A stretch of DNA of 64,000 nt from an uncultured Faecalibacterium sp. (GTDB lineage Bacteria > Bacillota > Clostridia > Oscillospirales > Ruminococcaceae). A model generated the notes under the pieces. That model ran no database searches. It was given only the letters and a program-made list of their open reading frames with translations, and was not told where the DNA came from. The stretch is taken from positions 1 through 64,000 of the forward strand of contig URVW01000003.1 of assembly GCA_900551435.1 (NCBI GenBank), in the 5' to 3' direction. Both the position numbers and the translations under genes were made by a program. Of this stretch, positions 60,333-64,000 are shown in pieces. Each line of letters opens with the position of its first letter. Position 1 is the first letter of the stretch.

Positions 60333-61559
60333 TTACTTCTTCATGTAGATGTGGTGGGGCAGACCTGCGATGTAGAGCGGGGTCAGCTCAGCCTGAATGA
60401 GAGGACGTGCGTAGTTCAGGAACTCGCTGGTCATCTGGGTATGGTTCTCGTTCATCCAGCTCAGCGGGACCTTCTTCTCGAGGTTTGCGACCTCGCTGAT
60501 GGGATGCAGCTCGGTGGTGCACTGATAGGGGTTGTTGGAGATGCGCTTCAGGGCGACCATCTGGCCGGTGACCCCCTCAAAAGCAGCTTTGGCGGCAGCA
60601 CCGCCGACCTGATAGGCCTCGGTGATGTCGGTGCGGCTGGTCAGGTGGCCGGCGCAGCGCTGCAGGGTGGACAGCTCGATGCTGCGGGTCTTGGTGTCGA
60701 GGTTGCGTGCCACGACGTTGGCAAGGTAGCGGGCCGTGCCGGTCAGAGCCTTGTGGCCGAAGGCATCGACTGCGTGCACATCATCGGCCAGCTCGCAGAC
60801 ATAGCGGCCGTCCTCCAGCTTGACGCCTTCGGAGACGGCGATGACGATGCTGGGCTTCTTCTCCTGCATCGCACGGACCTTCTCCACGAAGTGATCCACG
60901 TTGAAGGGGACTTCGGGCAGACAGATCATGTCCACGCCCTCGCAGTCGTCGCTCTTGGCCAGAGCAGCGGCAGCGGTCAGCCAGCCGGCGTTGCGGCCCA
61001 TGATCTCGACGACGGTGACATACTTCGTGCCGTAGACCGTGGCATCGCGGATGATCTCCTTCATCACGACGCCGATGTACTTGGCAGCAGAGCCGTAGCC
61101 GGGGGTGTGGTCGGTGACCATCAGGTCGTTGTCGATGGTCTTGGGCACGCCCATGAAGCGGATGTCGCTCTGGATGCGGTTGCCGTAGTCAGCCAGCTTG
61201 CCGATGGTGTCCATCGAGTCGTTGCCGCCAATGTAGAAGAAGTAGCCGATGTCCAGCTTTTCCAGAATGGCGAACAGCTTCTTGTAAACGGCCTCGTCGT
61301 CGTGCCAATCCGGCAGCTTGTAACGGCAGCTGCCCAAAAAGCTGGACGGCGTGCGCTTGAGCAGCTCGATGTCGAGGTCGTCGGTCAGATACTCCGACAG
61401 ATCGACGACCCGCTCCTCCAGCAGACCGGCGACACCGTTGCGCATGCCGTAAACGACCTGTGCACCGCGGTTCTTGCAGCTCTCGAACACACCTGCCAGA
61501 CTTGCGTTGATGACAGAGGTAGGACCGCCAGACTGACCAACGATTGCATTTTTACCCAT
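60333..61559 (-). CDS. 6-phosphofructokinase, pyrophosphate-type, paralogue 1
   Basis: 408 residues. Start KNAIVGQSGGPTSVINASLAG, then FYIGGNDSMDT and GVPKTIDNDLMVTDHTPGYGSAAKY. At the two sites that decide the phosphoryl donor it has Asp (GGND) and Lys (PKTIDND), the pair that goes with PPi rather than ATP. It converts fructose-6-phosphate to the 1,6-bisphosphate reversibly. Its nearest relative is encoded 90 bp upstream on the same strand. Confidence 0.92.
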   Translation of the reverse strand: MGKNAIVGQSGGPTSVINASLAGVFESCKNRGAQVVYGMRNGVAGLLEERVVDLSEYLTDDLDIELLKRTPSSFLGSCRYKLPDWHDDEAVYKKLFAILEKLDIGYFFYIGGNDSMDTIGKLADYGNRIQSDIRFMGVPKTIDNDLMVTDHTPGYGSAAKYIGVVMKEIIRDATVYGTKYVTVVEIMGRNAGWLTAAAALAKSDDCEGVDMICLPEVPFNVDHFVEKVRAMQEKKPSIVIAVSEGVKLEDGRYVCELADDVHAVDAFGHKALTGTARYLANVVARNLDTKTRSIELSTLQRCAGHLTSRTDITEAYQVGGAAAKAAFEGVTGQMVALKRISNNPYQCTTELHPISEVANLEKKVPLSWMNENHTQMTSEFLNYARPLIQAELTPLYIAGLPHHIYMKK

Positions 61560-61648
61560 GATGATTTCTCCTTTTCTTCTGTTTCGGCTTTTATATTATC
61601 GTGCAGGAGCACGAAAACAGACTGCGGGGAAGGGGATGCGGGAGGAAA

Positions 61649-62872
61649 TTACAGACGGATGTGGCGCGGCGTTCCGTTGACGTAAACGGGCGTCACTTCG
61701 TCCAAGATCAGCGGGCGGGCGTATTCCTCGAACGCCGCCGTGACCTGCATCCCGTCCGGGGTGATCCAATCCAGCGGGACCTTCTTTTCGAGGTTGGCCA
61801 CCTTCTGGACGTCCACCGACTCGGTGATGCACTGATAGGGATAATTGGAGATGCGCTTGAGCGAGATCATCTTGCCCGTCTCGCCCGCAAAGGCAGCGGC
61901 AGCGGCTGCTCCGCCGACCGCATAGGCCTCGTTCACGTCGGTCCGGCTGGCCAGATGGCTGGCGCAGCGCTGCAGCGTCGAGAACTCGATGGCGCGGCTC
62001 TTGCAGTTCAGATTGTCGTGGATGAGGTCGGACAGGTAGCGGCTCGTGCCGCTGAGGATGGCCTTGTGACCGAAGGCGTCCAGCTGACCGGCAGTGGAGA
62101 CGAGATCGCACAGATATGTACCATCGGCCGTCTTGACGCCCTCGCTGGCTGCGATGATGACATTGGGCTTGCTCTTCTGCAGCTCGTCCACCTTGGCAAG
62201 GAAGCGGTCCGCATCGAACGGCACTTCCGGCAGCAGGATCAGGTCCGGGCCTTCGCAGTCGTCGCCGCCGGCCAGACAGGCCGCACCGGCCAGCCAGCCC
62301 GCGTGGCGTCCCATGATCTCGGCCACGGTCACGCTGCGGATGTTGTAAACAGAAGAGTCACGGATGACTTCCTTCAGGATGGTGGCGATGTACTTGGCCG
62401 CAGAGCCGTAGCCGGGGGTGTGGTCGGTCAGGCACAGGTCGTTGTCGATGGTCTTGGGGACCCCGATGAACCGCACGCTGCTGCCCACCTTGCTGCCGTA
62501 CCGGCTGAGCTTTGCGATGGTGTCCATCGAGTCGTTGCCGCCGATGTAGAACAGAGCACAGATGTCGTACTTGTCGAACAGGGTGAACAGCTTGATGAAC
62601 GGGGCTGGGTCAACATCCGGATCTGGCAGCTTGTAGCGGCAGCTGCCCAGATAGCTCGACGGGGTGCGCTTGAGCAGCTCGATGCTCATGCGGTCGTCCA
62701 GCAGAACGTTCAGTTCGAGCATCTCCTCCTTGAGCAGACCCTCGATGCCGTACTGCATGCCGTAGACCTTATCTGCGCCCAGACTGCACGCGGCCTTGTA
62801 GACACCTGCCAAGCTGGAATTGATGACAGCTGTTGGGCCGCCGCTCTGGCCGATGATGACGTTTTTTGCCAT
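61649..62872 (-). CDS. 6-phosphofructokinase, pyrophosphate-type, paralogue 2
   Basis: 407 residues, roughly two-thirds similar to paralogue 1 along its length. Motifs KNVIIGQSGGPTAVINSSLAG, FYIGGNDSMDT and GVPKTIDNDLCLTDHTPGYG again carry Asp and Lys at the PPi-determining sites. Tandem duplication is evident. The copies differ most in the region 80-120 and the C-terminus, so they may have different regulation or partners. The gap 62873-63102 holds the upstream region of this gene and nothing else. Confidence 0.92.
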   Translation of the reverse strand: MAKNVIIGQSGGPTAVINSSLAGVYKAACSLGADKVYGMQYGIEGLLKEEMLELNVLLDDRMSIELLKRTPSSYLGSCRYKLPDPDVDPAPFIKLFTLFDKYDICALFYIGGNDSMDTIAKLSRYGSKVGSSVRFIGVPKTIDNDLCLTDHTPGYGSAAKYIATILKEVIRDSSVYNIRSVTVAEIMGRHAGWLAGAACLAGGDDCEGPDLILLPEVPFDADRFLAKVDELQKSKPNVIIAASEGVKTADGTYLCDLVSTAGQLDAFGHKAILSGTSRYLSDLIHDNLNCKSRAIEFSTLQRCASHLASRTDVNEAYAVGGAAAAAAFAGETGKMISLKRISNYPYQCITESVDVQKVANLEKKVPLDWITPDGMQVTAAFEEYARPLILDEVTPVYVNGTPRHIRL

Positions 62873-63102
62873 GAGAACCTCCTTCTTATCATAGGAACCA
62901 TTTCAACGTCCCGCAAAACGGACGTCTGCGCTCTTCAAAAGGCTCTGGAAACCCTGCACTGTTTCCGGAACCGAGGGCGGACGTTCGCCGCAAGTCGTAC
63001 AAAAAGAATGCAGGATGTGCATGCACTTCAATGAAAACTGTGCAATTTCCTGCAACAATACTATTGTAGCTTATTTGTCTGTTGTATGCAAGACCTGTTT
63101 GG

Positions 63103-63131
63103 TTGCACAGGCAAAAAAATTATGATACAAT
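63103..63131 (+). promoter_or_regulatory. Promoter of the SGNH hydrolase gene
   Basis: TTGCAC (63103-63108), 17-bp spacer, TACAAT (63126-63131), 101 bp before the start codon. Confidence 0.6.
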
Positions 63132-63232
63132 AATGGTCATGGTGTACAAAAACCGGAGGGATCCCGGAATTGGATGCAATTTTCCGGGGACACTATCCGT
63201 AATTGATAGAAAAGGACAAAGAGGGAAGAGCA

Positions 63233-64000
63233 ATGGGGATCTCGCATGAGTATCATTCCGCCCACACCCGCGCAAAGCGGAGCAGGGCTAGTTTTGGGCT
63301 TCGGCTGGCGGGGGTCATCGCGGCCATCCTGCTGCTGTCGCTGGCCATCACGGCCATTCTGGAAAACGGCCAGCGGGAGAGCGAAGCCGCCCAGCAGGCG
63401 ACGTCCAGCGGCATGGCAGAAAACATTCTGGCCCCGCTGCCGATGCAGGGCGCAGCGGCCAGCACCGCTGAAAGCGGCGCAGAGAACGCAGGGGACGGCG
63501 CAGACAATGCCGACAGCACGGGTACGCCCGCCGTTACGCTGGAACAGTTCGGCCCTGCGCGGCAGACTGCAGGAGCCTACAGCGTGAAAGCCTATGACAG
63601 CAGCGTCATCCGTCAGCCCAGCAACGGGCAGGTGGACCTGAGCTATTTTGCCGACGCCGCCTTTCTCGGCGACAGCCTGACCGTGGGCTTCTCGGATTAC
63701 AACATCAACCTCGGCGGGGCGCTCATCTGCGGCTATACCGGTGTCGGACCGGACGCCATCGTCAACCGAAGCGCCGTCAAAAGCTCGGTCCGCGGCGAAG
63801 AGATCGCGCTGGATGTTCTGGCGGCGGCCCAGCCGAAAAAGGTCTATATCCTGCTGGGCACGAACACGCTGACCACGCTGGGCGCGGCAGACCGCTTCCT
63901 TGCTTATTACGGCCAGATGCTGGACTTGCTGCATCAGACGCTGGGCAATGACTGCATCCTGTATGTGCAGTCCATCCCGCCGGTGCGTCCGGCAGCCGCA
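63233..64000 (+). CDS. SGNH/GDSL hydrolase-like protein, 3' end cut by window edge
   Basis: ATG 63233 (GAGGGAAGAG upstream); open for 256 codons to the window end. A basic start is followed by one membrane anchor (LRLAGVIAAILLLSLAITAIL), then about 90 Ala/Ser/Gly-rich residues, and an SGNH fold beginning at DAAFLGDSLTVGFSDYN (GDS nucleophile) with VYILLGTNTLTTLG as block III. It is displayed outside the membrane and probably deacetylates or deacylates surface glycans. The catalytic Asp/His near the C-terminus are not visible. Confidence 0.85.
   Translation, partial: MGISHEYHSAHTRAKRSRASFGLRLAGVIAAILLLSLAITAILENGQRESEAAQQATSSGMAENILAPLPMQGAAASTAESGAENAGDGADNADSTGTPAVTLEQFGPARQTAGAYSVKAYDSSVIRQPSNGQVDLSYFADAAFLGDSLTVGFSDYNINLGGALICGYTGVGPDAIVNRSAVKSSVRGEEIALDVLAAAQPKKVYILLGTNTLTTLGAADRFLAYYGQMLDLLHQTLGNDCILYVQSIPPVRPAAA

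Overview
The window looks like a low-GC-lineage Bacillota genome with a GC-rich core, most like Faecalibacterium or a close Oscillospiraceae/Ruminococcaceae relative. This is inferred from a T-box-controlled pheST pair, a CIRCE operator, two pyrophosphate-type phosphofructokinases, oxaloacetate-decarboxylase-type beta/gamma subunits, cysteine-rich KTR proteins and a Tn1549-like repA-parA-parB module. No rRNA, prophage or CRISPR array is visible.

Layout. Positions 1-5152 are the end of one integrated element: a 5'-truncated IS110 transposase with a long hairpin behind it, a minus-strand repA-parA-parB replication/partition module, a truncated RES-domain toxin and a VbhA-type Fic antitoxin. They end in a tRNA-Ala-like sequence whose 5' and 3' parts are separated by 174 nt. 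Positions 5153-18176 form a second, visibly more AT-rich island ending in a second copy of the same 636-bp module (antitoxin, promoter, hairpin, split tRNA-Ala-like sequence), here with a truncated Fic gene. The island is a patchwork of small minus-strand cassettes: two acetyltransferases, LytTR/DUF3021, AraC, TetR/KTR, XRE/membrane, PAP2, flavodoxin and acyltransferase. Between them lie broken genes (MATE, TfoX, M50-like, Fic, a lipoprotein/methyltransferase chimera) and five copies of a hairpin repeat that carries the end of a KTR gene plus a terminator. The island contains no integrase or relaxase, so it looks like a decaying, cis-mobilisable accretion element.

From about 18.2 kb onward the sequence is chromosomal: MFS transporter, T-box-pheS-pheT, D-Ala-D-Ala carboxypeptidase, MATE, recD2, mreB, sodium-pump subunits, and a likely operon pcrA-thyX-tmk-GNAT-mltG-U32 peptidase. 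Next come cutC, the galK-galT operon, an XpaC-like protein, CIRCE-htpG, an esterase, an HD protein, a 1064-residue fused ABC transporter, and a degenerate Spo0A-like regulator with a soluble kinase-like partner. A MITE-like inverted-repeat element follows, then a 2-hydroxyacyl-CoA dehydratase activase/dehydratase pair, tandem phosphofructokinases and the start of an SGNH hydrolase.

The most unusual items are the duplicated split tRNA-Ala-like module tied to the Fic antitoxin, the dispersed KTR-tail/terminator repeats marking cassette boundaries, an apparent -1 frameshift at an A-run in a secreted Cys-containing protein, and the Spo0A-like protein without a phosphoacceptor.
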